From Amycolatopsis thermalba (GTDB lineage Bacteria > Actinomycetota > Actinomycetes > Mycobacteriales > Pseudonocardiaceae), in assembly GCF_003385215.1 (NCBI RefSeq), contig NZ_PQHW01000069.1:1-38553 (forward strand): a DNA stretch of 38,553 bases, in the 5' to 3' direction. Numbering within the stretch: position 1 is the first letter of the stretch; every line of letters begins with the position of its first letter. The position numbers were made by a program, and so were the translations under genes. Shown here in pieces: positions 1 through 7,695 of the stretch. The notes beneath the pieces are model-generated. The model searched no databases. It had not been told where the DNA came from and was given only the letters and a program-made list of their open reading frames with translations.

Positions 1-318
1 CGGGTGTGGTGGCGGAGTTGGGGTCCGGGGTGGGTGCCGCGCGGGCTCGAGAGGCGCGGGGGAGCGGAGGCGGGTCCCCCGCGCTGACCGGCGGCTGCGT
101 GGCCGCCGTCCGTCGGCCGTGCTCGCGGGTGTGGCGCGTCGTCGAGCGGTGCTTCTGCCTGCGGTCGCCCAGTCTGGGCGCGCTGCCCATTGTGGACGAA
201 TCCGGCACTGTCGGGTGAAAAGCCGCTCGCGGAGTTTGCCGTCTGGGCACACCAGGGAACCACCGCCACGAGTATCCGGAGTGGACCCACCGGGGCCCGC
301 CCCGAGAGGAGGCTCACC
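1..318. other. Left-edge stretch without an assignable gene
   Basis: No reading frame here could be assigned to a known family. On the minus strand an open frame begins at an ATG near position 195 and runs off the left edge without a stop. Its predicted product is Pro/Ala/Arg-rich and low in complexity, with mostly G/C third codon positions, so it may be the N-terminus of a disordered protein. It lacks a clear ribosome binding site. Plus-strand frames here are also open but equally featureless. The last 120 bases probably hold the promoter of the gene starting at 319. Confidence 0.3.
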
Positions 319-603
319 GTGAGTGGATGGGTGCGGGTGCACGACGAGCCAGGAGGGCTGAACGCGACCTTCGTCCTCGCCCGGCCGCGCTCCGGCACCG
401 TCGGCGAGACCCAGCGCGTCGCCCACGTCTTCCCGCTGCCCGCGGAGCGGCCTGGGCTGCTGGTCGCCTACTGCGGCTTCGAAGGCCGCCGCGGTGAGCT
501 GGACCTGCTGGACCGGCCCGTCGGCATGCCGTGTGAGCGATGCCTGGTCGTGGCCGCCCGCCGGGCCGGCGCCGGCACCATCCCCCAGCAGCGGCGCAAC
601 TGA
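319..603 (+). CDS. Small conserved-type protein with a Cys cluster
   Basis: This 94-residue protein is of unknown function. The GTG start at 319 is chosen because a strong ribosome binding site (GAGAGGAGG) sits a few bases upstream; the longer in-frame start at 190 has none. The N-terminal half alternates short hydrophobic strands with charged residues. The C-terminal half contains Cys52, Cys72 and Cys75, the last two as CERC, which could form part of a metal site or a disulfide. There is no signal peptide or membrane segment, so it is probably cytoplasmic. It stands alone, with a promoter-like sequence for the next gene just downstream. I do not recognise the family; three cysteines are too few for a classical zinc ribbon unless a His such as His36 takes part. 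Confidence 0.7.
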   Translation: MSGWVRVHDEPGGLNATFVLARPRSGTVGETQRVAHVFPLPAERPGLLVAYCGFEGRRGELDLLDRPVGMPCERCLVVAARRAGAGTIPQQRRN

Positions 604-645
604 GCGGACGAGCGTCCCACACAAACCCCCTCGAACAGAACCTCC

Positions 646-675
646 TTGACGCACGTCTGCGGTCAAACTTAAAGT
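646..675 (+). promoter_or_regulatory. Candidate promoter of the SGNH hydrolase gene
   Basis: TTGACG (646-651) is followed after 18 bases by TAAAGT (670-675), a reasonable match to a housekeeping -35/-10 pair. It lies about 30 bases upstream of the ATG at 707 in a locally AT-richer stretch. This is inference from sequence only. Confidence 0.4.
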
Positions 676-706
676 ACAGTCGTCCACAAACTTTCGAGGG
701 GGCGGC

Positions 707-1345
707 ATGACCACCGATGTGCTCACCGGAACCTTGCGCGGCGCACCCTGGCGGCGGCTCGCGATCCTCGGCGACAGCGTCGCCGAGGGGCTGGGGGACC
801 CGGCCGACGGCTACCCGCCGCCACCGTGGGCCGACCGGCTGGCGGACCTGCTGCGCGAACACCAGCCGGACCTGGCCTACGCCAACCTCGGCCTCCGCGA
901 CACGCGCGCCGCCCAGGTGCGGGACACCCAGCTCGCCGCGGCCCTGGACTTCCGGCCGGACCTGGCGGTGGTCGCGGCCGGTGGCAACGACATGCTCCGC
1001 CGCTCCTTCGACCCCGTCGCGGTCGAGCAAGCGCTGTCCGAAATCGTTTCCGCGCTCCGCGCAGCCGGGGCCGCGGTGGTGATCATGGGCCTGTTCGACA
1101 TCTCCCGCTCCCCGCTCGCGGCCGCGGACCGGCGCGACGGGCTCCGCGTCCGGCTGGCCCAGCTCGCGCGGCTCACCCGCCGCGTCGCCGACCGGCACGG
1201 CGCCTGGTACGTCGACCTCGGCGACCATCCCGCGTCAGCCGACGCGGGGATCTACAGCGCGGACCGGTTGCACGTCAACGCCCGCGGCCACGCGATCGTC
1301 CTCGCCGAGACCGTCCGCCGCCTCGCCGCGGAACTGCCGCGCTGA
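707..1345 (+). CDS. SGNH/GDSL-family hydrolase
   Basis: This 212-residue protein belongs to the SGNH (GDSL-type) esterase/lipase superfamily. The four signature blocks are visible: block I GDSVAEG with the nucleophile Ser24, block II around NLGLRD, block III GGND supplying the oxyanion-hole Asn, and block V DRLHVNARGH supplying the Asp and His of the triad. There is no signal peptide, so it probably acts in the cytoplasm on a small ester or acyl substrate that cannot be named from sequence. The ATG at 707 follows a GGGGGCGGC ribosome binding site and a candidate promoter. The next gene begins at or overlaps its stop codon, suggesting co-transcription. Confidence 0.88.
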   Translation: MTTDVLTGTLRGAPWRRLAILGDSVAEGLGDPADGYPPPPWADRLADLLREHQPDLAYANLGLRDTRAAQVRDTQLAAALDFRPDLAVVAAGGNDMLRRSFDPVAVEQALSEIVSALRAAGAAVVIMGLFDISRSPLAAADRRDGLRVRLAQLARLTRRVADRHGAWYVDLGDHPASADAGIYSADRLHVNARGHAIVLAETVRRLAAELPR

Positions 1346-1983
1346 CCCGCCCGAGGATCGTCGACGGTGCGCTGAGCCAGTACGACCGGTTCGCCGACCT
1401 CATCGAACCGGCCGACGCCGGCTGGGACACGCCGACGCGGTGTACCGGATGGCGGGTGCGGGACGTCGCCGCCCGCGTCGTCGGCAACGCCGTGGACACC
1501 GCCGACGGCACCATCGGCAGACGCAGCCCCGACGAGCAGGCCGCCGCCCTCCGGCACCACGACCCGGCCGAACTGGCCGCGATGCTCCGCGCGGCCAACG
1601 GAAGACTCCGCACGTCACTGTCCAGACTGGACGACGAGCTGTGGGGCAAACCCAGCGGCGTGCCGGGCCGGACGATCGGCAACGGCGTCCTGACCCTGTG
1701 GTACGACGCCTACGTCCACGGCGACGACATCCGCGCGGCACTGGGCCGGGAGTCCGAACGGGACGGTGGTCTGGCCGCCGCCGTGCACTGGGTCGCCGAC
1801 ACCCTCCGGCAGCGCGGATGGGGGCCGGCGCGACTCGACCTGCGCGGCTTCGGCCCGATCGACATCGGCGACGGGGGAGAAACCGTGCAGGCCGACGCGC
1901 TCGACTTCGTGCTCGCCGCGTCCGGGCGCCGGGACCCGGCCGCGCTCGGCCTTGCCGACGACGTCAACGTGTACTCACGCTGA
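1342..1983 (+). CDS. Maleylpyruvate isomerase/DinB-type protein (TIGR03083-like)
   Basis: This protein of about 213 residues resembles the actinobacterial mycothiol-dependent maleylpyruvate isomerase-like family with a DinB four-helix fold. The N-terminal helix with PTRCTGWRVRDVAAR and the central VLTLWYDAYVHGDDIRAAL are typical: the family uses a W-x-VxDv-x-H core and a later H-G-D-D-I segment for metal binding. Here the usual first-helix His is replaced by Arg, so metal binding may be altered. The start is uncertain. Homology begins just after the upstream stop, where only a CTG (1342) overlaps the TGA; the open frame extends further upstream but reads as shadow of the SGNH gene. The 3' end overlaps the convergent sigma-factor gene by 9 bases. 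Physiological substrate is unknown. Confidence 0.72.
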   Translation: MTRPRIVDGALSQYDRFADLIEPADAGWDTPTRCTGWRVRDVAARVVGNAVDTADGTIGRRSPDEQAAALRHHDPAELAAMLRAANGRLRTSLSRLDDELWGKPSGVPGRTIGNGVLTLWYDAYVHGDDIRAALGRESERDGGLAAAVHWVADTLRQRGWGPARLDLRGFGPIDIGDGGETVQADALDFVLAASGRRDPAALGLADDVNVYSR

Positions 1984-2853
1984 CCCCTTCTGGGCCGCCG
2001 CGTACGCGAGCTTGTCCGGGTTGACGATGGTGCGCAGGGCGACCAGGCCGTCCGCGCCCGGCTCGGGCACCACGATCCCGAACAGCTCACCCCACAGGTG
2101 CATCGCGATGCCCGGTTCGCCGTTGATCGAGCGCACCGAGAACTCGATCTCCCCCGCGCGGGGATCGCGCACCAGGCCGGCGACGTAGCGAGCGACGCGC
2201 TCGCGCCCGGACACCGGACGCCGGGCCGCGCTGACCTTGCCGCCACCGTCCGCCCAGGACACGACCTCCTCGGCGAACATCCGCTCCAGCGCCGCCACAT
2301 CGCCGTGCACGGCCGCGGCGAGGAACCGCTCCACGATCGCGCGGCGTTGCTCGGCCGTCGCGGTGAAGCGTGTGCGCCCGTCGCCGACGTGCTGCCGCGC
2401 CCGGCGGTAGAGCTGGCGGACGTGGGTCTCGTCGAGGTCGAGGATCTCACCGATCTCGCGGTGGCTGTGGCCGAACGCCTCGCGCAGCACGAACGCCGCG
2501 CGCTCCGGCGGGGTCAGCCGTTCCAGCAGGACGAGCAGCCCGATCGACAGCGACTCACGCTGCTCGGCGGTCTCCAGCGGGCCCAGCTCGCCGCCTCCGG
2601 TGAACACCGGCTCCGGCAGCCACGGCCCGGTGTAGAGCTCGCGCCGCGCCCGCGCGGAGGTGAGCCGGTTCAGGCACAGGTTCGTGACGACCTTGGTCAG
2701 CCACGCCTCGGGCACCTCGACGCCGGTGCTCGCCTCCCAGCGGAGGTAGGCCTCCTGCACGACGTCCTCGGCCTCGGACGCCTCGCCGAGCAGCCGGTAG
2801 GCCAGGCCGAGCAGGCGCGGGCGGTTGGCTTCGAACAGGGCGAGGCGGTCCAC
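1975..2853 (-). CDS. ECF41-type RNA polymerase sigma factor with SnoaL-like tail (SigJ-like)
   Basis: This 292-residue protein has an N-terminal sigma-70 region 2 (about residues 5-70), a region 4 helix-turn-helix (about 110-160, with LTPPERAAFVLREAFGHSHR) and a C-terminal extension of about 120 residues of the SnoaL/NTF2 fold. The hallmarks of group ECF41 are present: a linker GPWLPEP, a DGGGK motif in the tail and NPDKL near the C-terminus. In characterised ECF41 members the tail acts as a built-in regulatory domain in place of a separate anti-sigma factor. ECF41 genes usually neighbour a carboxymuconolactone-decarboxylase, oxidoreductase or epimerase target; none is next to this one. The closest upstream minus-strand gene is a small acidic protein. 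Confidence 0.92.
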   Translation of the reverse strand: MDRLALFEANRPRLLGLAYRLLGEASEAEDVVQEAYLRWEASTGVEVPEAWLTKVVTNLCLNRLTSARARRELYTGPWLPEPVFTGGGELGPLETAEQRESLSIGLLVLLERLTPPERAAFVLREAFGHSHREIGEILDLDETHVRQLYRRARQHVGDGRTRFTATAEQRRAIVERFLAAAVHGDVAALERMFAEEVVSWADGGGKVSAARRPVSGRERVARYVAGLVRDPRAGEIEFSVRSINGEPGIAMHLWGELFGIVVPEPGADGLVALRTIVNPDKLAYAAAQKGSA

Positions 2854-2862
2854 GCCCCCAGG

Positions 2863-3006
2863 CTACTGGCCCTGCTGCGGATCGAAGTCGTCGTGCGGGT
2901 CTCCCTCGGAGGTGCCCTGCTCGCCCCGCTGGACCTGCTGTTCCTCGGCCGAGGAGTCCTCGGCGCCGGGCAGGTCCTCGCGCGGGTCGTCGTGCTTGCG
3001 TTCCAT
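2863..3006 (-). CDS. 47-aa acidic hydrophilic protein
   Basis: This small open frame encodes 47 residues rich in Asp, Glu and Gln with no hydrophobic stretch; it is predicted to be disordered and cytoplasmic. It supports being coding because nearly every codon ends in G or C, as in neighbouring genes, and because it fills the gap between the sigma factor (starting at 2853) and the TetR gene (ending at 3044) on the same strand. The ATG lacks a strong ribosome binding site. No family is recognised. Confidence 0.5.
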   Translation of the reverse strand: MERKHDDPREDLPGAEDSSAEEQQVQRGEQGTSEGDPHDDFDPQQGQ

Positions 3007-3043
3007 GCGCCCGGGCTACCCGGCGGCGGCGGGCCGAAACGGT

Positions 3044-3700
3044 TCAGGCCGGTGGTTCGGTGGTGCGGTAGATGGTGGTCAGCCACACGTCGAGCAGCAC
3101 GTCGACCACGTCCGCCTCGGGCACGGCCGGCCCGTCACCGCCGAAGGTGGCGTACAGGACGCGCTCGTTCATCGAGTTCAGCGCGATCGCCAGGTCCCGC
3201 GCGGGAAGCCCGGCCGGAGCCGCGCCGCGCGCCCGCTCCGCCTCGATGGCTTCGGCGGTGCGGCGGACCCACGTCTCCATCATGCCCGCCCACAGCTCCC
3301 GCACCTCGGCGTTGGTGTGGCGGGCCTCCGCCGCCGCGAGGGCGACCGCGCGGTGCGCGCGGAAGGTCGTGTAGATCGCGTCCAGGCACTGCCGCCAGCG
3401 CTGCGCGGGGCTCGGGCCGGGGGTGTCGAACACCGCCGAGGACGCCCGGTCGGCCTCCTCGGTGACCCGGTCGAGCAGCGTGAGCAGCACCGCGTCCTTG
3501 GAGCGGAAGTAGAAGTAGAACGTCGGCCGCGAGATCCCGGCGCCGCGGGCGAGGTCGTCAGTGGAGATCTCGCTCAGCGGCCGCTCCGCGAGCAGCCGCT
3601 CGGCGGTGGCCAGGATCGCCAGCTCCCGTTCGTCGCCGCTGGGCCGGGGCGCGCGCCGGCCGCGAGCCGGGCGGGCGCGGACGGCGGGATCGGTGGCCAT
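3044..3700 (-). CDS. ethR: TetR-family repressor, EthR-like
   Basis: This 218-residue TetR regulator closely follows EthR of Mycobacterium. The helix-turn-helix contains GAGISRPTFYFYFRSK followed by DAVLLTLLDRV, and the ligand domain contains ERARGAAPAGLPARDLA and LNSMNERVLYATF, all recognisable EthR blocks. The start at 3700 is chosen because homology begins just after it; a longer frame runs to 3865 but would overlap the divergent gene and its operator. In mycobacteria EthR binds the intergenic region cooperatively and represses ethA. Here the neighbour is also a divergent EthA-like monooxygenase, and the 112-bp gap holds a phased repeat. The natural inducer is unknown. Confidence 0.93.
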   Translation of the reverse strand: MATDPAVRARPARGRRAPRPSGDERELAILATAERLLAERPLSEISTDDLARGAGISRPTFYFYFRSKDAVLLTLLDRVTEEADRASSAVFDTPGPSPAQRWRQCLDAIYTTFRAHRAVALAAAEARHTNAEVRELWAGMMETWVRRTAEAIEAERARGAAPAGLPARDLAIALNSMNERVLYATFGGDGPAVPEADVVDVLLDVWLTTIYRTTEPPA

Positions 3701-3720
3701 GCCGTCACCGTAGCAGGCTG

Positions 3721-3780
3721 TCGACGCCCTGTCGGCGCTCTCGACAGGGTGTTGACCGTCTCGACATACCGTTGGTACGT
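3721..3780. promoter_or_regulatory. Probable EthR operator: three phased 20-bp direct repeats
   Basis: Three consecutive 20-bp units begin TCGAC at 3721, 3741 and 3761, and each carries GTCGG, GTTGA or GTTGG ten bases later (consensus TCGAC-N5-GTYGR-N5). TCGAC and GTYGA are complementary half-sites placed one helical turn apart, so a protein would meet a half-site every 10 bp along one DNA face. The block lies between the divergent ethR-like and ethA-like genes. EthR is known to bind a long operator as several cooperating dimers, which fits this architecture. Confidence 0.75.
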
Positions 3781-3812
3781 TGCGGTTCAGACGCCGGAGG
3801 AACGGGGAAGCG

Positions 3813-5297
3813 ATGACGCTGGAACACGTCGACGTCCTGATCGTCGGTGCCGGGCTGTCCGGCATCGGCGCCGCCAGTCACCTGCAGGCGGAGTGTCCGG
3901 GCCGGTCGTACGCGATCTTCGAGTCGCGCGGCGCGATCGGCGGCACCTGGGACCTCTTCCGCTATCCGGGCGTGCGCTCGGACTCGGACATGTTCACGCT
4001 CGGCTACTCGTTCGAGCCGTGGACCGACGCGAAGGCGATCGCCGACGGCCCGTCGATCCGCGAGTACGTGCAGCGCACCGCGCGCACCCGCGGCATCGAC
4101 TGCAGGATCCGGTTCCACCACCGCGTGGTGCGGGCCGAGTGGTCCTCCGGCGAAGCACTGTGGACGGTCGAGGCGGAGCGCTCGGACACCGGTGAGCGCG
4201 TGCGGATCACCTGTGACTTCCTGTTCGTCAACTCCGGCTACTACCGCTACGACCAGGGCTACGCGCCCCAGTTCCCGGGGCAGGACGAGTTCACCGGGAC
4301 CGTCGTGCACCCGCAGCACTGGCCGGAGGACCTGGACTACACCGGCAAGCGCGTCGTGGTGATCGGCAGCGGGGCCACGGCCGTGACGCTGCTGCCCGCG
4401 ATGGCCGGCGACGCGGCGCACGTGACGATGCTGCAGCGCTCGCCCAGCTACGTGCTGTCCCTGCCGGGCACCGATCCGGTCGCCGACAAGCTGCGCGGGG
4501 TGCTGCCGGCCAAGGTCGCCTACCCGATCGTGCGGTGGAAGAACGTGGTGTCGGCGATGCTGTTCTTCCAGCTCAGCCGCCGCAGCCCGGGAGTCGTGCG
4601 GAAGTTCCTGCGCAAGGCCGTCTCCGCCCAGCTGCCGCGCGGTTTCGACGTGGACCGGCACTTCAACCCCAGCTACGACCCGTGGGACCAGCGGGTGTGC
4701 TTCGTCCCGGACGGCGACCTGTTCAAGGCCGTGCGCAGCGGGAAGGCGGACATCGTCACCGACACCATCGAGACGTTCACCGCAGACGGCATCCGGCTGT
4801 CCTCGGGGCGGGTGCTGGAGGCCGACATCGTCGTCACCGCCACCGGGCTGAACCTGCTGCCCTTCGGCGGGCTGGAGCTGGTGGTCGACGGCGAGCCGGT
4901 GGAGCTCGGCGAACGGCTGGCGTACAAGGGGATGATGCTGTCCGGCGTGCCGAACTACGCGTTCACCATCGGCTACACCAACGCGTCCTGGACGCTGAAG
5001 GCCGACCTCGTCGCCGGGTACGTGTGCCGCCTGCTCAACCACCTCGACGAGCACGGCTACACCACCTGCACCCCGGTGCCGCCGCCGTCGGTCACCGCGA
5101 CCGAGCCGCTGATCGACCTCAAGTCCGGGTACGTGCTGCGCAGCCTGGACAAGCTGCCCAAGCAGGGCCCGGCCGCGCCGTGGCGGCTGTTCCAGAACTA
5201 CCCGCGCGACGTGCTGCTGATGCGGCACGGGTCGCTGGAGGACGACGCCATGCGGTTCGCGCGCACCGCGAAGCAGGCGAAGGAGCGGGTGGCCTGA
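3813..5297 (+). CDS. ethA: Flavin-containing Baeyer-Villiger monooxygenase, EthA-like
   Basis: This 494-residue FAD/NADPH monooxygenase is close in length to mycobacterial EthA (489). It has an N-terminal FAD Rossmann motif GAGLSG (residues 12-17), the conserved GGTWDLFRYPGVRSDSDM segment, the Baeyer-Villiger fingerprint FTGTVVHPQHWP (FxGxxxHxxxWP) and a second Rossmann motif GSGATA for NADPH. It would insert oxygen next to a ketone carbonyl to give an ester or lactone; mycobacterial homologues also oxidise thioamides. The ATG at 3813 follows GGGGAAG; an in-frame TTG at 3780 lies in the operator and is less likely. It heads a three-gene operon with an SDR and a hydrolase, with 1-nt overlap to the next gene, and is probably repressed by the divergent EthR. 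Confidence 0.93.
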   Translation: MTLEHVDVLIVGAGLSGIGAASHLQAECPGRSYAIFESRGAIGGTWDLFRYPGVRSDSDMFTLGYSFEPWTDAKAIADGPSIREYVQRTARTRGIDCRIRFHHRVVRAEWSSGEALWTVEAERSDTGERVRITCDFLFVNSGYYRYDQGYAPQFPGQDEFTGTVVHPQHWPEDLDYTGKRVVVIGSGATAVTLLPAMAGDAAHVTMLQRSPSYVLSLPGTDPVADKLRGVLPAKVAYPIVRWKNVVSAMLFFQLSRRSPGVVRKFLRKAVSAQLPRGFDVDRHFNPSYDPWDQRVCFVPDGDLFKAVRSGKADIVTDTIETFTADGIRLSSGRVLEADIVVTATGLNLLPFGGLELVVDGEPVELGERLAYKGMMLSGVPNYAFTIGYTNASWTLKADLVAGYVCRLLNHLDEHGYTTCTPVPPPSVTATEPLIDLKSGYVLRSLDKLPKQGPAAPWRLFQNYPRDVLLMRHGSLEDDAMRFARTAKQAKERVA

Positions 5298-6094
5298 TGC
5301 GGCGCTACACCTTCGACGGCGGCACGGCCGTGGTGACCGGGGCGGCGAGCGGGATCGGTGCGGCGCTCGCGCACGCGCTGGCCGCGCGGGGCTCGAACCT
5401 GGTGCTGCTGGACCGCGACGCCGACCGGTTGACCGCGGTGACCAAGGCCGTGGGATCCACTGTGGACGTATCGGCGCACGTGGTCGACCTGGCTTCGGCG
5501 GAGGAGACGGCCGCGGCCGCCGAGCGGGTGCTGGCCGAGAACCCGCGCCTGACGCTGCTGATCAACAACGCGGGCGTGGCGCTGGGCGGGCGGTTCGACC
5601 AGCTGACGCTGGAGGAGTTCGGCTGGGTCGTGGACGTCAACTTCCGCGCCCCGGTCCAGCTGACCCACGCGTTGCTGCCCGCGCTCAAGGCCGCGCCCGG
5701 CTCGCACATCGCCAACGTGTCCAGCCTGTTCGGGCTGATCGCGCCGCCCGGGCAGTCGGCGTACTCGGCGAGCAAGTTCGCCATCCGCGGGTTCACCGAG
5801 GCGATCCGGCACGAGCTGGCCGGGCAGGTCGGCGTCACGTCGGTGCATCCGGGCGGCATCCGCACCCGGATCGCGGAGTCGGCGCGCGTCGGCAGCGGCG
5901 TGCCCGGCGGGATGGACACCCGGCAGTGGGAACGCGTGCTGCGGATGGACCCGGCCAAGGCGGCGGCGGTCATCGTGGACGCGATCGAGCACCGCAAGCC
6001 GCGCGTGCTGATCGGCTGGGACGCGAAGATCCCGGACCTGCTGGTGCGGCTGCTGCCCGGCGCGCACAGCCGTCTGCTGGGAAGGCTTCGCTGA
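5297..6094 (+). CDS. Short-chain dehydrogenase/reductase
   Basis: This 265-residue classical SDR has the nucleotide-binding motif TGAASGIG (residues 14-21), the NNAG motif, a catalytic Ser in NVSSLFG and the active-site YSASK. An Asp after the second strand (LLDRD) suggests NAD(H) preference. The start overlaps the monooxygenase stop by one base (TGATG), so translation is probably coupled. In this context it may oxidise a secondary alcohol to the ketone used by the Baeyer-Villiger monooxygenase, or act on a product alcohol. Similar monooxygenase-SDR-hydrolase sets occur in mycobacterial mymA-type operons. The substrate is inferred only from neighbourhood. Confidence 0.9.
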   Translation: MRRYTFDGGTAVVTGAASGIGAALAHALAARGSNLVLLDRDADRLTAVTKAVGSTVDVSAHVVDLASAEETAAAAERVLAENPRLTLLINNAGVALGGRFDQLTLEEFGWVVDVNFRAPVQLTHALLPALKAAPGSHIANVSSLFGLIAPPGQSAYSASKFAIRGFTEAIRHELAGQVGVTSVHPGGIRTRIAESARVGSGVPGGMDTRQWERVLRMDPAKAAAVIVDAIEHRKPRVLIGWDAKIPDLLVRLLPGAHSRLLGRLR

Positions 6095-6096
6095 CC

Positions 6097-6936
6097 GTGG
6101 ACTTCGTGGACGTGCGCGGGCGGCGAGCCCGCTACCGGGTCGCGGGTGACGGGCCGCCGGTCCTGCTGCTGCACGGGATCGGCCGGAGCCTGCGGGACTG
6201 GTCGGAGCAGCAGGACCTGCTCGCCGACGAGTACCGCACCTACAGCGTCGACCTCGCCGGCTTCGGGATGTCGGAACCGTTGCCGGGCAAGCACACGCTG
6301 GCGGCGCTGGCCGGGTTCGCGGCGGACTTCCTGGACGCGGTGGGGGAGACCGGCCCGGTGCACGTGGCCGGCAACTCCCTCGGCGGCGCGGTCGCGATGC
6401 GGTTGTCGGTGGACGCGCCGGAGCGGGTGCGCAGCCTGGCGCTGGTGAACAGCGCCGGTTTCGGCCGCGAGGTGACGATGGCGCTGCGGCTGCTCGCGTT
6501 GCGGCCGCTGGGGAAGCTGCTGCTGCGCCCGAGCCGGTCGGCGGCGATGCGGGTGGAGCGGGCGTTGTTCCACGACCGCGCGTTCGCGACGCGGGAGCGG
6601 GTCGAGCACGCGCTGGAGATCGCCCGGCAGCCGCACGCGGCGCGGGTGATGCTGGAGACCGCCCGCGGACTGGGCGGTTTCCGCGGCGTGCGGGAGGACT
6701 GGCGTGCCGAGCTGATCCAGGCGGTGGCCGCGCGGGCCCTGCCGACGCTCGTCGTGTGGGGTGATCGGGACCTGATCCTGCCCGCCCTGCACCTGGATGC
6801 CGCCCGGCGCGCGTTGCCGCACGCGCAGACGCGGTTGTTCACCGGCACCGGGCACATGCCGCAGATCGAGCGGGCCAAGGAGTTCCACGACCTGGTGACG
6901 GAGTTCTGGGCGGAGCAGGTCACGACCAGGGCGTGA
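6097..6936 (+). CDS. Alpha/beta-fold hydrolase (esterase-like)
   Basis: This 279-residue alpha/beta hydrolase has an oxyanion loop HGIG, a nucleophile elbow GNSLGG, an acid in VVWGDRDLILP and a catalytic His in GTGHMPQIE. There is no signal peptide. The GTG at 6097 lies two bases after the SDR stop; the open frame extends upstream only as shadow of the SDR gene. As third gene of the EthA-like operon it could hydrolyse the ester or lactone made by the monooxygenase. It could equally be a meta-cleavage-type C-C hydrolase, since those share the same motifs. Confidence 0.87.
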   Translation: MDFVDVRGRRARYRVAGDGPPVLLLHGIGRSLRDWSEQQDLLADEYRTYSVDLAGFGMSEPLPGKHTLAALAGFAADFLDAVGETGPVHVAGNSLGGAVAMRLSVDAPERVRSLALVNSAGFGREVTMALRLLALRPLGKLLLRPSRSAAMRVERALFHDRAFATRERVEHALEIARQPHAARVMLETARGLGGFRGVREDWRAELIQAVAARALPTLVVWGDRDLILPALHLDAARRALPHAQTRLFTGTGHMPQIERAKEFHDLVTEFWAEQVTTRA

Positions 6937-7032
6937 CCTGCCGCGGCACCCGTTCCCCGTCCAGGACCACGCCGTCCAGGCTCAGCTGCAGCGCCATCCG
7001 CCCCGCCGAGCGCCGAGTCAACGACCCGGACC

Positions 7033-7695
7033 TCAGCGGCGCAGCGCCTTGCGCGCCAGCCAGTTGCCGAGGAACTGCGCGCCCTGCACCAGCACGATGA
7101 TCGTGACGACCGCCAGCCACGTCACCACCCAGTCGAACCGGTGGTAGCCGTAGGTGATGGCGAAGTCGCCGAGCCCGCCGCCGCCGACCGCGCCCGCCAC
7201 CGCCGTCATGTCGACGATCGCGACGAACACGAACGTGTAGCCCAGCACCAGCGGTCCGAGCGCCTCCGGCACCAGCAGCGTCAGGATGATCCGCAGCGGG
7301 CTCGCGCCCATCGCGCGCGCCGCCTCGATCACGCCCGGGTCGATGGTGACCAGGTTCTGCTCGACGATCCGGGAGATCCCGAACGTCGCGGCGAACACCA
7401 GCGTGAACGTCGCCGCCGCGGTGCCCAGCTGGGTGCCCACGACGAAGATCGTCACCGGCCCGATCGCGGTGATGAAGATGATGAACGGGATCGGCCGGAT
7501 GATGTTGACCAGCACGTTGAGCACGGTGAACACGAACCGGTTCGCCAGCAGCCCGCCCGCGCGCGTGGTGTAGAGCAGGATGCCCAGCACCAGCCCGAGC
7601 GCGCCGCCGACGACGAGCGCGACCACGGCCATGCCCAGCGTCTGCGCGATCGCCTCCCAGAACACCGGGCCCAGGGTCTCCCAGTCCAGGCTCAT
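7033..7695 (-). CDS. metI: Methionine ABC transporter permease
   Basis: This 220-residue membrane protein is the permease of a MetNI-type D/L-methionine importer. It has five to six hydrophobic segments and the permease-ATPase coupling region EAARAMGASPLRIILTLLVPEA (EAA loop). Helices with RPIPFIIFITAIGP and AGAVGGGGLGDFAI are typical of MetI. The ATG overlaps the metN stop codon (ATGA), so it is translationally coupled. It ends the minus-strand metQ-metN-metI operon, convergent with the EthA operon 96 bases away. Confidence 0.95.
   Translation of the reverse strand: MSLDWETLGPVFWEAIAQTLGMAVVALVVGGALGLVLGILLYTTRAGGLLANRFVFTVLNVLVNIIRPIPFIIFITAIGPVTIFVVGTQLGTAAATFTLVFAATFGISRIVEQNLVTIDPGVIEAARAMGASPLRIILTLLVPEALGPLVLGYTFVFVAIVDMTAVAGAVGGGGLGDFAITYGYHRFDWVVTWLAVVTIIVLVQGAQFLGNWLARKALRR

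Noticed and set aside
826-1341. Upstream extension of the maleylpyruvate-isomerase-like gene
   Set aside because: The extension runs antiparallel in sense to nothing but is an off-frame reading of the SGNH hydrolase; its predicted residues are Arg/Pro/Gly-rich and without family similarity.
6920-7000. Short minus-strand frame MALQLSLDGVVLDGERVPRQ, possibly a gene remnant
   Set aside because: Only about 25 codons, overlaps the end of the alpha/beta hydrolase, and has no ribosome binding site or recognisable family.
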